This document shows, one piece after another, positions 1 through 12,506 of a stretch of DNA of 64,000 nt. The position numbers and the translations under genes were made by a program. A model generated the notes under the pieces. The model made no database searches. It saw nothing but the letters and a program-made list of their open reading frames with translations, and had not been told where the DNA came from. Numbering within the stretch: the stretch's first letter is position 1; every line of letters starts with the position of its first letter. Origin of the DNA: Temnopleurus reevesii (Eukaryota > Echinodermata > Echinoidea > Temnopleuroida > Temnopleuridae); assembly GCA_036244855.1 (NCBI GenBank), contig BQKZ01000365.1, forward strand, positions 1 through 64,000. The letters run 5' to 3'.

Positions 1-1051
1 ACAGTTGGTTTAGTAATGCGAGTTTTAATTTGTTTTCTCCGCGATATTTTAGGGGGTTTTGTTCATGATAAGGTGGATCGCATCATACTGTTCTTCATCT
101 CCGTAACCTTACATGAGGGTATCTTTTGGTCTCGTGGATTCACGGCCAAACTGGGATAAAGCCTCGGTCATACATTGGCCTTTATGGCCATTAGTACCCA
201 AATGTTTTAAGATTAGATATGCTTCCTGAAGCCTAGATATACATGGGTATATATACGCTTGTCCGCTGGCTAAATGATATGTAACACCCATCCCAACATA
301 TTCAACGTCAGTAAAGTGTCTTCCCTTCATATTATTAAGCAAAGAGAATGTATTTTATAGTTCTTGTAAACTGGTCATCCGTAAGATATAAACGCAAATT
401 TGTGACTGAGCCTTTGGTCTGCGTATCAGATACGAGGAGGGGTGTAAAGCTATAGGAAAGAAACCTTCGTTCGGCGTCGGTCGAACACCGAGGTCGTAGA
501 CTGCACTGATATCGGATCTAAACTGTCACAGAATCGCAATCTCTGCTTACAAATTGACGAGTTGAAATATCAATATATCATGCTTCAACAATAATGAATA
601 GTGCGTCTGTTTTAGGGAGTCATGTGGTATAAACCAGGATATCAGACAGATCCCTATTTTGTCAAACATATATAATATTTTAGTGGCTTTAGAGGCGATC
701 TTTTCTCAAAATTAAGTTTCTTATGATTCTGGGAAATATTTTTGCCGCTTATTTTGGTTAAAATGAGCTTTGCTGAAAACTAAACATTTGTAAGAATATA
801 TTACTTATAAAAGACGAGAGTGTTGCCGATAATCCGATTTTCATTTTTAGAAGGATTTGCCAAAAAATGGCAGTTAGCAAAATATGTGAAAGTCAACAAT
901 TTTCTTGAAATATTCACAAACAAATATCATGAAGATTGTGAAACGTAGCAATGAAAATAAAAGAAAAAAATACTGGTAAATTGAACAAACAGCCGTTCGT
1001 TTAATAGATTTGAACACTGTGTCAATCAAACTAGTTTTGCCCTTAAACAAA
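1..1051. other. No recognisable gene; left edge of window
   Basis: AT-rich sequence. The longest open frame (minus, 109-342, 77 codons) resembles no family I know and has no convincing splice or start context. A GC-richer patch lies at about 420-540. If Pax2/5/8 ends at or beyond the left edge, this is 3' UTR, intron or flank; the sequence does not decide which. Confidence 0.5.
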
Positions 1052-1207
1052 TCAGATAATTACTCCAAATTGGACAAAAGAATATGTTGGAAATGGAATT
1101 CCCCATTCAGGGTCAGTGTCTAAATGCCAGGTTCCGTAGTCATCTTCTGGCCAGACGGACGGGGTAGGGTTACCACTGGCTGCCGTCGAGAAATCACCCA
1201 AGTCCAC
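1052..1207 (-). CDS. Candidate terminal coding exon, unassigned
   Basis: Minus-strand open stretch of 51 codons and a TGA. It follows possible acceptors (a CAG ending at 1208, or a TAG six bases earlier; both give the same frame). The peptide begins VDLGDFSTAASGNPTP and is rich in Asp, Pro, Trp and Thr, with a WPEDDYGTW patch. Its codons are balanced and GC-richer than the surroundings up to about 1090, after which it turns AT-rich, so a true exon might end earlier. It lies on the same strand as Pax2/5/8 and about 10.5 kb downstream of exon 4. It enters in phase 0 whereas exon 4 leaves in phase 1, so at least one exon would be missing between them. It does not resemble the vertebrate Pax2/5/8 C-terminus I know. 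A plus-strand frame is also open here. Treat as a candidate only. Confidence 0.28.
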   Translation of the reverse strand: MDLGDFSTAASGNPTPSVWPEDDYGTWHLDTDPEWGIPFPTYSFVQFGVII

Positions 1208-1261
1208 CTGACACTATAATAACATTATGAAGTGTAAACTTAGATGTTCAAGAATGCTAGG

Positions 1262-1418
1262 AGCTTAAACTTCAAAATCATTATTTATGGTTGCTCCTTG
1301 CATTGCTCGCATCTGCTAAAGCCAGGGTAATAATGATGCAATTAATTATTGTAGAGCGCTTAGGGTATTATTCTTAAAGAAATGATAAGCGCTATATAAA
1401 AGCCGTTCATTATTATCT
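1262..1418 (+). repeat. Dispersed short element with AGCGCT blocks
   Basis: Shares an ordered series of blocks with 51661-51845: an AAGCCAGGGTAATAATG-like box, GAGCGCTTAG, then AAGCGCTATATA, then an ATTATTAT tail. The two copies are clearly related but diverged. This type of element, ending in AGCGCTATATAA and an ATT microsatellite, is as I recall common in echinoderm and other marine invertebrate genomes; that is recollection, not a search. Confidence 0.6.
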
Positions 1419-4400
1419 AAGCAAACGTTTTAATTGATAAAGAGAGCTAAACATACGAATAATTTTATTTTGTCCCATTTGCGAAAAGATAATTTTAAAT
1501 GGCTATAATACTATTGGAAACACACGTAACATCAAGTTGGTGTACCACTCTTATTTGAAGGGTTCATTTTGTTGTCATGAGTGAAAAAAAGCTTTTAAAG
1601 GGTAAATTCACACTGGGAGAAAAAGAGTAGTTATCCCGTTGCGTGTATTTGTTTAAGTTCACAGAGACACAAGTCACGCGGCTAACCTCATTTTCCAGCC
1701 CCTCCTATATGTTCCCCTGCCTTTACCCCTTTTCTCGGGTAAGTTCTGATGGATGGAGGGCATGTTCGAATCGGATTAGAGCTATCAGTTTGGCGCGCGC
1801 GCACTTCAACATGCCGACTGTAAAAATGGTCTTGAGCGTCTCCCGGGATGCTACCTCCATCTATCACACTCCTTGCATGTCGGCTGACACTGCCCCCTAA
1901 AATACTTTCTCCTCTGGTCATATTGCTTTTACCCTTTTTAACCCTTCCCTCTTACCATCATCCTCTCCCGTTTAACATCTGTCACGTAATAGCAACAGCA
2001 GTGGCACCCGAGTCCGTTTATTAACTACGCGTGTCAACGTCATGCCCCCTCCTCGGCCGCACGCTTTCCTCGTTAGTAAAAGTAGCAGGCGCCGAAGAAA
2101 TCCGATCCTTCCCGAGCGGCGTTCGGCTCGGCATCGATCCCGCGCGCGGGACTAGCAGAAGAAACATCACATCACATTTACATCAAAGCTTTCTCGAAGT
2201 GTCTTAGAACATAATTACCGCCTAATTCAGATGCCATTTGTTGGTTTTTAGATTTCCTGATGCCTCGTGGCGCAGAGATCAGGTATACTGCTGAAATTGT
2301 TTTTATCCTTACTACGACTCGTTAGGGGACCTCCCTAATGTTCGCAACGTAAATCTATCGTCCTTTGCCGTGGCATTTGGAATTTTCAACTGAGGGAGAA
2401 AGGATTTCTAAAAAAGTATACCAATAACATACTTCTTCAATTTAATCTGTATCGAGTAACACCTCACAATAAAAACTCAGTCAGTGAGAGTTCTAATGTC
2501 GAGTACTGTGCAAAGAGACAGCATATATCCAAATCTTTCACAACACAAATTGAATATGAAGACGGATGAAGACTAATTTGACAATATGACATTATGTTTA
2601 TAGATAAAATATATTTTTACATTCAACATTAGGAAACATATGCATGCAATGTTATATAATTTCGACATAATATTTCCAAAATTATTACGCAACAATTATG
2701 CATGTTCCCCTACCCAATACACTCTTAGAAAAGTTTTGTACGATACTACATACACAACTTATTTTTATACTGCTACCTGGCTAGGCATGCTAACTATTAA
2801 CGCACATTTAGTACTTTGACCCGCAAAAAGTGCATTTAACGACCTCGCCCATTCAATGATATACCACGACAATAAGACTAAAGCTCCACCTTCGAACATT
2901 TAGCAACACTTTAGATAAGCTCATAATGATACCCCTTTTTCATGTCAAAAGGTTTCAAAGCCCGATAGAAAATGGTTTGGGTCAGAAGAGCATTCATACA
3001 AATGTTCAATGGATCAGCACGTTGAAGTAAAAACAAATTTTCGACGTTTGCGATAAATCCTCAAGGAGATTGTGAAAGAATCGTTTGGGGAGTATGAAAC
3101 AATGATTGTTTCGGATGTGGGTTACGCAATGGCCAGTCGTTATAAGGCTTATGGTTTCGGATGTTGTAGAAGCCAGTCGTCAAACTTTGACACTCACGGT
3201 CCCATCAGAAGAAAAAAAAATCACAAATCTAGTTTTCATGCTCTCCCGTAAAAAAAAAAGAAGAACTTCGTAATCGAGATATAATTTAATAACCGATGAA
3301 ATAGTTCGTGAGTTTATAACAATATGATGAAATTGCTGTTTTTAGTTTTTAAATTTGAGCTTAAAAACATGACACCGTGGTCTACATCTGAGATTGATCA
3401 CAATGATCACTAACCCGATAGATTAGTCAATTACTTTTAAAGTATACAACACAGTTTGCAGCACATTGTGATGTGCTCCTTCCCAGATTAAGCAACATCA
3501 TGAGAAGCAGTCAATCAGAAAGTCATGATATGTTCACTCTTAATCTGTCATGTTTGATTCTGAACTTTGCAGTTTTCCCTTTAAATCGATCGGAAATATC
3601 TTGTCGTCCAAACCTATTTATCATCACGAATTTAATCAAGCCTATCAAGATCGTAAATTAGAATGAATAGCTTCTATTTCTGTTCCAATTTGAGCTCTTT
3701 GCCTACTTCCAAAATGCCCAAATCGATAACCTAGCCTAAGCTCAAAATCGCTTTCCATTGTTCTTTGCTCATCTTCCGATATTCACTCGGCCTATCATTG
3801 TCAGAAAGTCAGAATAAATTCGCTGTACTTCTTTACTCATTATCAACCCTCTAGACTTAACTAATAGATCAATCTTAAGATGAAAGGAAGTTGGGATTTT
3901 AATCTCCCCTGGGTACTTCTTGAATTGAACTATCAATTTCCGTTCTTACCTAATCCTTGGTTTGAGCCTTTTGTGAAGAAATGTACCCCGTAGTTATCCT
4001 ATTCTTGTTTTAAATCGCTACTTAACTTCGGTACGTCAGTCCGTTATTTATTTAAGAAACCATTAATTCTAAAGGAATGCCAACTGCTCACTTAAAATTG
4101 AAAAGATTGATCAAATGTATAGCTATACGCGTCTTCATCAATCAAATAAAACTTTGCGCGTATTAAGTATAAATTGACACAAAAATCAGAGACGTCAACC
4201 GTTCATGAATCCGCATAATTAGGAACATATATGTGTATCAAAATTTAATATTTTAGCAGATGAATAAAAGTGCGAGCACGTCATGATAACAAAAAAAATA
4301 TTCCCAACCATTCACTGATAATTAATCAAAGCATTTAATTAACATAAAAATACACGTAACGCATGTTCCTGAACGACTGCAAAAGTGAAAATGGCAGATG

Positions 4401-7400
4401 GATGGGATATATTTTTGCCCATTTCGGCTTCGAAATAAAATCCTAATTTTCATATTTCCTTTTGGACTAATATTGAATGCACTAAACCTGCAATATAGAA
4501 GACGTCAGATAACATTCATCTTATAATTCAGCCCGATCCACCATCTCTGATATATACTCGAAGAGACAGCCAAACCATCTCACTTCTTTCAGAGAAATAA
4601 AATCCTCAGACATCTGACTTTGTCATTTTCAAGCTGTGTTAGCGCTAAATATCCATGTCTAATTTCATGAAGATTATACCTCCTGGAAAATCATTATTTT
4701 GAGGCGAAATTGAAGAATGAAAATGATAATGCGACGTTAATGAATATACCATGCTTCTCCCTGAGTCGTATACTGAGGGCTGTCGTCTTTCATTTCGAAT
4801 GACGGTAGTTTATGACTTGCGCATGCGTAAATGTATGATTGTATCCTTATTAGCATGATTAAAGGTTGTTATTAACGTAACGATGAAGTAAAAAGGAAAG
4901 CGTCTTTCTTTCCTCATTTATCAGATATATTCTAATTCTATAGGGCTAATACCATATCTTGGAATATAACAGATTTATTCAGCTGGGTTTCATTAGATAA
5001 TGAGATATAGGGGTTCGGAGATGTCGTTGTATTAAGGGAATATGAAGGGGAACGGGGGCAAATGGCATTAATGTGAAATGGGATGTATAGACTATATACT
5101 GCAAACTTATATTGCCCCAATTTTCTTCCTAACGATATGGAGAAAACCACCCCTCCGTGTTTTATTATTAAACACTCAGTACGTTTCATTGGTCTATAAT
5201 CAGAGGAAAAGACGGGCAGAGGTAATAGAATAAGTAGATGGTAGAGAGGAAGGAAAGAGATTCAAATTGATATTAGCTCGATTTTCTTTCTGCGAAAGCT
5301 CCTGGGATGAGAGACGGGTAGGTTTACCCGATCACGAGGAGGAAAGAGGTCACGGGCGTTATTCGTCAGAGATGGGAGACGGGACAGGCAAGGCGAGAGA
5401 TTTAATGAGAAGACTGATAGTGTTACCGTCAATGACATTATTATCATGGTATTAGAAGCTCATTGGANATGAGACGAGGGGTATTTTCTTACTCGAGTTA
5501 TCATAAAAATGTATGTTTTATTTTATTTTACTTATGAGTAGAAAATTAATAATGATATCAATAATCGATATTGGATCATTACCATACTGTAACTACATCT
5601 ATCGTGGCTATATGTTTATTTGAGGGGGGCAGCTTTGAATTTTCTCAAAGGTTTAATGATTCAGAGCAAGAAATAGATATGACGACTATTAACAACTTCA
5701 TTGTAATGAGAAAGAAAATATTATATTGCCGATTTACTCATTACTACGATACTAATTACTTTGTGATATTGTAATTGTATTCTTATATTAAAGGTACTGA
5801 AATATCGAGATAGTCATGCAACACGATATAAACTATTTCCGCAAAATAAAATCAGTCATGGACAGTATAGCCGTACGCCGTGTATTGAACTGTGTGGACA
5901 CAACAATAACAAGTAGGTTCCGGTTTGAATAGCATTTCAAAGGAGCATCGAATTGGCGTTCGACGCATTGAATTGGCGATCGACTTCGTGAATTATCTAC
6001 GTAGAGGAGAAAGAATCTCTCTATGGAGAAAGAAAGCAAGTGGTTAATTGAGATGACAGTCTCTCTCCTTCCTCCGCCACTCTGTCTTGGGAGGAGGACT
6101 CGGGGATGGTTTGGAGCTAGATTCGATGGGACATCCTTCATGCGCTTTCCTCATTTCGATGTCCAAAGCAAAAGGATGTAAGTCATGGAGTCTCTCAACA
6201 TGCTCAATATACATGTAGTTTATGTTTTCAGTATTAACCTTGACTTTAGTCAGGCCGCCGACTGTTGCGAAATATTTTCAATAAATGAATATTGATGTCA
6301 GGTGCCCTGGGTCGTGTGCAGCATGTCGTGGTATAGTTCTTGTCTAACTTTTGGTACGAAGGTGTACATGCATGGGCATATAAGTGCAAACGATTGATTG
6401 ATATTGAAGTCGTGCTAAAATTGACATTTGGTTGGATTATGATTTTATTCGAGTGAATAAGGTATATGAAAAAGCGCTGACATTTGTTCCGTTTTTCGGA
6501 CATTTGGCGTATACGCCCTTATTGCAATCATTCAAATACTTTGGTGGAGATATGGCAAATAGGAAAACAGATTTTATCCTCAAAATAATTGTCTCTCATC
6601 CGAATCAGTGATGTATTCTCAAGACAAATTACCCCCAAACAGAGCACAATATTTCACGGAAATATGCCACTAACAGATGGTATATTTTCTGTATCTTAGT
6701 ATATTTCTATTCTTTGATGAAATACGGGACCGCTGAACTTCTGATTGTTTCCTAAAAATTCGAATTGTTATATGTTTGGGTTTTTTGGGCGTCATTTTAA
6801 GCCCATCTATGTATGAAAAAATGATGAAGATGTGTACCTAATAAAGATTTTATCATTTGGTCGTTTGGTTGGGTAAAATAACTTAATTGCATGCCAAAAG
6901 ACTGGCTATGAAGTTTATCTTACGGGACTGTACTAACTATACTGTCTGTGTGCGCACGCCTTATAGAAAATTCAGTTTAGCTGTGGAGTTCCTCAAAACA
7001 AAACACGCCAAATTTTAGTATAAAAAATGATGTTTTTCTATTACTTTTTAAAAATAATTTTCGACTTTTCATATACATGTATATAAAAAACGGATGAGTG
7101 TATTTGTCTCAAAAAGGATGTCGTAAAAGCCCTGATGAAATTCTATTTCTTATCATTAACTAGATATAATTATGAAGAGCTCCATGAACCAGCAACGTCC
7201 AGTCCCAAAAGATCTCAAAACGAGCCAATAATATCATATGAGAGCATACTTCATTGCAACCATTTTACTCCCTCTGGGACATATTACTGAGCTTTCGAGC
7301 GGGACAAGCAGTGATGCGCGTCGGCTGAGCTCCGGCGGGACGATAGAATGACGCTACGCTGCACGATTTGATTTCTCCGCAAAGAAAATTTGGGGTTATA

Positions 7401-8135
7401 CGACTGTCGTGCGAAGCACTTTCGTGAAATACGTATACAGTTGTAGCAGATGTAAGCATGGTGGGAATTGATTGCCTATTTTTCTTAGAAATTGTTGAAA
7501 AGATTGTTTTTAATGGATAAACGTGATTATTTCACATCTGGAGAATTTTGATGGACATAACATCATTATAAAAAGAAATGGCCAAATTCCAAGAAAAAAA
7601 GCATCTTGAAGAAAAATGGGAAAGTCCTTCATGTAGAATAGACACCCGAACCAGAAAATGAAATGAATTAATTGCAAACCTCCGCCATCCATTATCTGAA
7701 AGTTGGAGGACAACGATAGGAGACGTACTATGCTGAGCAGATCGTCACCGGGTCGACAGGCCGTTATCCTCCGCCGACTCTCGCTCATGATCATGCTAGA
7801 CTCATCAGCTGGTCCGTCGACCGTGCAAGTAAATTCGTTGATCTTTGTCCCATGGCACCAATTTACCTATATCCTCATCTTCACATCATCATTTCTCGAG
7901 AATTCTTTCTGGGGTTATAATAAGCTGGAATATTGACGTGATTTTCGTCAGGCTTTTTCCAATTTTCGATTTTTGATCGTTAAGTTCAGGGACACCAATA
8001 CGGAATTCCCTTTTTCACTTTTAAGGTGACAATTCCATGAGAAAGAAATTGAGGTTCATTGTAATTTTGTTGATTGGAAAGAGTTTTCCTGTTTACAATG
8101 AGGATCACTTGAGATTGCTTTGAACATTAAGCTGC
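1419..8135. other. Probable Pax2/5/8 intron or 3' flank; no gene recognised
   Basis: I looked on the minus strand for the partial homeodomain and the proline/serine/tyrosine-rich C-terminal exons expected after exon 4 and could not identify them. GC-richer patches occur at about 1680-1870, 2030-2160, 5280-5410, 7290-7460 and 7700-7830; some could be exons or conserved regulatory DNA. A single ambiguous base (N) sits at 5468 and may mark a contig join. Confidence 0.45.
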
Positions 8136-8310
8136 GATGGTGATGACGATGATGATGATGATGAATGTGATGACGATAATCATGATAATGGGAAAATGAT
8201 AATAATAGTAGTAGCAATAAAAGTAAAAATAACAATTATTATAATAATAATCATGATGATAATAATCAGCAGTAATAATGATTATAATTATTATCATTAT
8301 TATTACTATG
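8136..8310. repeat. Imperfect GAT/AAT microsatellite
   Basis: A run of GATGAT units passes into degenerate AATAAT and ATTATT units over about 175 bp. No coding potential. Confidence 0.85.
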
Positions 8311-10969
8311 TTAAAACGACAACAATATTATAATAGTTCAAAACGTCATTCAGGACATATTTCAAGATTCCAACAAATATGGTAAATACCGACATGACGA
8401 GAAACGAGACTTTTAATGGCCCAAACCATTAGCATTAAAGAGAGAGTTGGAGTGAGAGAACCAAAATGTGATTAGAAAAATATATATTCCAAATCTTCCT
8501 GAACAGTTATGCTAATCCCATTTTCAACATCTATAACAGAACCGAAAACCCACCCGCCAACCCCTGATAATGCCCCGGGTTCTGATATGATATTCTTGTC
8601 TGATTTAAAATGGAAATATGATTTTGTCGAAGCAGATGATGGACTGCCGAAAGAACGTGACTCACTGTACCACTTGTATCCTATACATGTGTTCGAATTA
8701 CAACACGATGTTGATGACGACAAGGGATGAATGCCAAATAAAGCAATTACGATGGCGACATCGTGAGCATAGCTGTGGCGATCTTGGGAATGGCGTGATC
8801 GTTGTCCGTTTGTCAGATTGAGAATGAAAGAAAGTTTTAATTGACAATGCCAAACGGCTAATGCAATCCGGTTATATTAGGTAGGATATTTTGCAATACA
8901 AGGATGTTACCATTAATTAAAATAGAAACATAAGCATTATCAAAATTGAAAAAAAGAAAGAAAATAGAATTCATCAATAAATCAAAGTAGTGTGGATCGG
9001 TATTAATTATAATAGTGATAGAAAGAAGTATGTTGGACAAGAAATACTTTTTTGTTTTTGTTTTTTCCTTTTATTTGTTATACTTATAATGTGGCTTCAA
9101 TATGTATTACTTATATCATATTTTCTGTATCGCTTCATTAAATGTGTTAGACCCTTTCCTTTAAATGTGCAAAATCCCGGATTCATTGAAATCATTCTCA
9201 AGTTAATAGCCAAAAGGACTTAATTAAAGGTATATCCTCAAATGTAAAGGCCAAGTCATGTGTAGTCTTTAATACGTCAATAAGTTGAACGTACACCATG
9301 CACACGGACCCAATGATTTCTAGCTCCATATTCAGGAATGTCGCAGCAGATGTCAGGAGTAGGTTAGGTAGGGGATACTGAGATGGAGAGACGCTCAAAT
9401 GAACACGTCTAGGGGTAAACGAAACGACAGCGGGTCGCTTTTCGACCCCCTTATACCATCCACCCATACCCCTCCTGGTAGCGAAGAGGCGCCACGCGTA
9501 CCCCCCGACGTAAACCTATCCACATCAGCACACAGAAGGATGAATCCATTTCCCGCACGAGGGGTAACAGAACATGCCGCAAAGGTGCGGCATCTTGTAC
9601 GCCAAAAACCCTGGAGGTTTGGACTTTTAATAACATACTTTATCTCGCTTAAATGACAAAATTATAGCTCCTCGCTGCCTTCCACGGACTGATGAAGTGT
9701 AAATTACTGCCCAGGGCGACATTATTAGCCTTATGTACTTAGAGACGCGGAAAAGGAGACGGGATAGATAGATGGGTTAGGAGCAGTGGGGAGAAAAAAA
9801 AGCGGAAGGGTTTAATAGCGAGCTAAGAACGAGACTTTAAATACTTTTAAATCAAGCGTGGATAAGACCCTTCGGAGAGGGATGTGAGTTGTAAAGTGTC
9901 AAGTCTGAGTGTAATGGATGTGAAGTGACTCTAATAACAACAAGAGTTGTGTTGACTTGTGCTCTTTGATTATGACACGCTGTTATGCTTCCCTCTTGCT
10001 GCATTCACGCGTCTGGCGTATCCCGTCCTTTCCAAAACCAGGGACTGTTTCACGAATTAAAAAGCTTAAACTTTCATTTTTTACCTCCAAGAGTACTTGA
10101 ACTTGATGAGAAGCTGTATTCACTGACAAAACATGTTTGTGGAAGGCGCCCATGAGCCATTTCAAGCTCAAGTCAAGTGTTTAAATATAATTTATACCCC
10201 TCATCCTAACCTCTAGAAGATCCCCTCTCCACATCACCATCCCCCTCCCCCCCAATCTCAAGTAGTCGGAAGCTGGAGTCGATGATTGTTTACATATCTA
10301 TTGTCCTCCTCACTTCACTCCCATTAACATCCAACTGCTAACTTGACTTTCGATGACTTCGGGCCATCAATTAAAAACGATTTGTTAAGTAAAAATGTGA
10401 ATATTATTTGGAATTCCACGCTTGAAAAATTGCTTTATGGTAAGTAGCTTATTAGCTTTAAACATGTTGAATCACAAATGTATACCGACTCCTGTTATTC
10501 TGTTTTTATATCTAGAATATTTGCAGCCCACTTTCAAACATTTATTTTGCAATGGCGTATATTAACTGTCCCGAGAGCAAACCCTCGCAAAAGCTCGAAT
10601 ATAAGCTGATATATAGTCATTTTTAAACTTAGATCCTGCAAATCCCAAAAGACAAAAACTGTTATTATGGAAGCCACATTATTTATCGGGTAATTCAACG
10701 AATGCAGAGAAAAAAAGACGACCGAAGATAATCAGAGGTCAGAAAAAAATATATAGAGCCAATCTTCTCCTTTCTATGATAATAAAACCGGGGGAAAATA
10801 AAGGGAAACAAAATTATCATGAAAAATTGGATCTCGCATAGGCTTTGCAAAATTGATGTCATTAAAGCACCGGCATTTTTATGGGCAACGCCATCGGAGG
10901 ATACAGTAGAGGGCCATTAGTGAGTCACGCTAATGAGGAATGGGGCCAGAGACGGGTCAATGGGCGTCT
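8311..10969. other. Probable Pax2/5/8 intron 4; no exon recognised
   Basis: Contains GC-richer patches at about 8520-8760, 9390-9610 and 9970-10170. The last has open minus-strand frames with plausible splice dinucleotides, but none gives a peptide matching Pax2/5/8. They may be cis-regulatory blocks. Nothing here can be called a gene. Confidence 0.4.
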
Positions 10970-10996
10970 ATGCAAATTAGTTCCAGATATGCAAAT
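10970..10996 (+). promoter_or_regulatory. Paired octamer (POU-type) motifs in intron
   Basis: Two exact ATGCAAAT octamers at 10970-10977 and 10989-10996, in the same orientation, with starts 19 bp apart. ATGCAAAT is the classical POU-domain binding site. They lie in a moderately GC-richer block (about 10860-11000) of the presumed intron 4 of Pax2/5/8. Single octamers occur elsewhere in the window (near 17429, 34967, 37633, 38214 and 53598, and reversed near 58138), so only the close pair is notable. An enhancer role is inference. Confidence 0.35.
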
Positions 10997-11184
10997 CAAT
11001 CATAAAGCTTAATTTTAAAGTTGAAATGTGATTCTGTGAGTGTTGTTATCCAACAAGACAATTTCATTTTCATTGTTTTGTTGTTATTCTGAAGATATGT
11101 ATGTGATTCTTGTTAATTGAACGAGGAAAAGTGGGGAAATGAAAATTTCATTTTAGTTTAAGTACGAATATCGGAAGGATTGGT

Positions 11185-11374
11185 AATCATCATCATTATG
11201 CATGCAATCGTAAACATTATTACCATCAAGAACATCATTACCATCGTCACCACGCCCTCATCGTCATAATATCCACCAATAACATTTACCATCACCATCA
11301 TAATCATCGTTTTTCTAATTGTCTTCGTCATCATTACACTTCCCAGTCGTATTGGGGTCAATACTTTACTATCG

Positions 11375-11405
<31 letters not shown>

Positions 11406-11660
11406 TAATATCAATATCATTATCATCATCCTCATCATCACCGTCATCATCATCACTATCATTATCGTCGTCGTCACCATCACAGTAACCATCATCGTCA
11501 TCATCATAATCTTTCTCATCATTCTCATCATAATCACCACCACCAACAACACAAACCAACAACTCTATCATAATTATTATCATCACCACTTTCATTTACA
11601 AAACCATCACCATCACCATCACCCCCATCATCATCATCCCCCCCCCCACCACCACCATAC
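11185..11660. repeat. Long imperfect ATC/TCA trinucleotide repeat
   Basis: About 475 bp made mostly of ATC, ACC and related triplets, ending in C-rich and ACC units near 11660. On the minus (transcribed) strand it reads GAT/GGT and gives a spurious Asp-rich open frame (11158-11595). It begins about 26 nt inside intron 4 of Pax2/5/8, just past the exon 4 donor. It is a low-complexity intronic repeat, not a protein gene. Confidence 0.9.
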
Positions 11661-11685
11661 TATCACCATGGAAACTATGACCTAC

Positions 11686-11876
11686 CTGGAAAGATTTCTC
11701 CCTTGATTCTCTTCTCCTGCTTGGGGATACCCAGGATACCATTGATGGAGTAGGAGGAGCCCGTTCTCTCCGGGTCTCCAGGGTGGATGAGGGAGGATGG
11801 AGGGGAACCAGAGGTGGGAAGACAACCCGTTTGATGTTCATCGAGCTTCTTGTCTCCTAACTTGTTCCTTACAATC
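11686..11876 (-). CDS. Pax2/5/8: Pax2/5/8 exon 4: end of paired domain and octapeptide
   Basis: Coding exon of 191 nt. The acceptor is TTTTCCTAG (AG at 11878-11877), the donor is CAG followed by GTAGGT (GT at 11685-11684). It enters in phase 2, completing the Arg codon left by exon 3, and leaves in phase 1. It encodes residues 165-228, starting RIVRNKLGDKK, the C-terminal end of the paired domain. A Pro/Ser-rich linker follows, then YSINGILG (about residues 207-214), the octapeptide, an eh1-like Groucho-binding repression motif known in Pax2/5/8 proteins. A basic Lys/Arg stretch follows the octapeptide. Octapeptide plus this paired domain separates Pax2/5/8 from Pax4/6 (no octapeptide) and fits it better than Pax1/9 or Pax3/7. 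The next exon, expected to carry the partial homeodomain, was not found. Confidence 0.93.
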
Positions 11877-12506
11877 CTAGGAAAATTCAAGAATTCAATC
11901 ATATTCAATTATGTTATATTTATTTTTACCTTCAATAAAAACAATAATTCTGATGAAAAAGTATGCATTCTTCAAAGTGAGAAAATGGATACTTGGATAA
12001 GTTTTACATGACGTGATTATATAGATGAATATACATCACGAATGCAATTAACACCAAATTGAGATTCGTAGTATAGTGTAATATGTATTTTCTCATTTAT
12101 TAAAACAAAATAAAAAAATATATATAGTATATAAATTAAGTATACATAAAATAAAAACAGAACGTATGAATAACATTTCAAAAAGATCATTAAATGCATT
12201 TATCAAATGACTTAATATTAGGATTTCGTGGTTGTGTATCAACAATGAAAGTAATTATTTAAAAAAAAATATTAAGTACAATAAAAATTTGTATTCGATT
12301 TCATATGACTTTTGGGGTCATTTTTTTTATACAAGAAGTTGATATTTCTAATCATGATCACAAAAATTTATGATTTTGAGCCACCACTGGAATTTCTTGT
12401 TTGATAATTTCCAACAACTATGAATCAACACAAAATAAAAAAAATTATTCAACTAATATATGTTTTCAAACCAAATAAGCAGATGATCTTTGACCTATGA
12501 CGTTAC
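11877..12506 (-). other. Pax2/5/8 intron 3
   Basis: 630-bp intron bounded by GT (12506-12505) and AG (11878-11877). AT-rich with several homopolymeric A and T runs. No embedded gene or clear element seen. Confidence 0.85.

Noticed and set aside
109..342. 77-codon minus-strand frame
   Set aside because: No recognisable domain, start context or splice signals; within the range of chance frames here.
9983..10171. Possible small exon between a TGTCAG acceptor and a GGAG/GTAAAA donor
   Set aside because: Phase could fit exon 4, but the peptide is short, unlike Pax2/5/8, and the sites are weak.
11158..11595. 145-codon Asp-rich open frame on the minus strand
   Set aside because: It is the ATC trinucleotide repeat read in one frame and lies inside a Pax2/5/8 intron.
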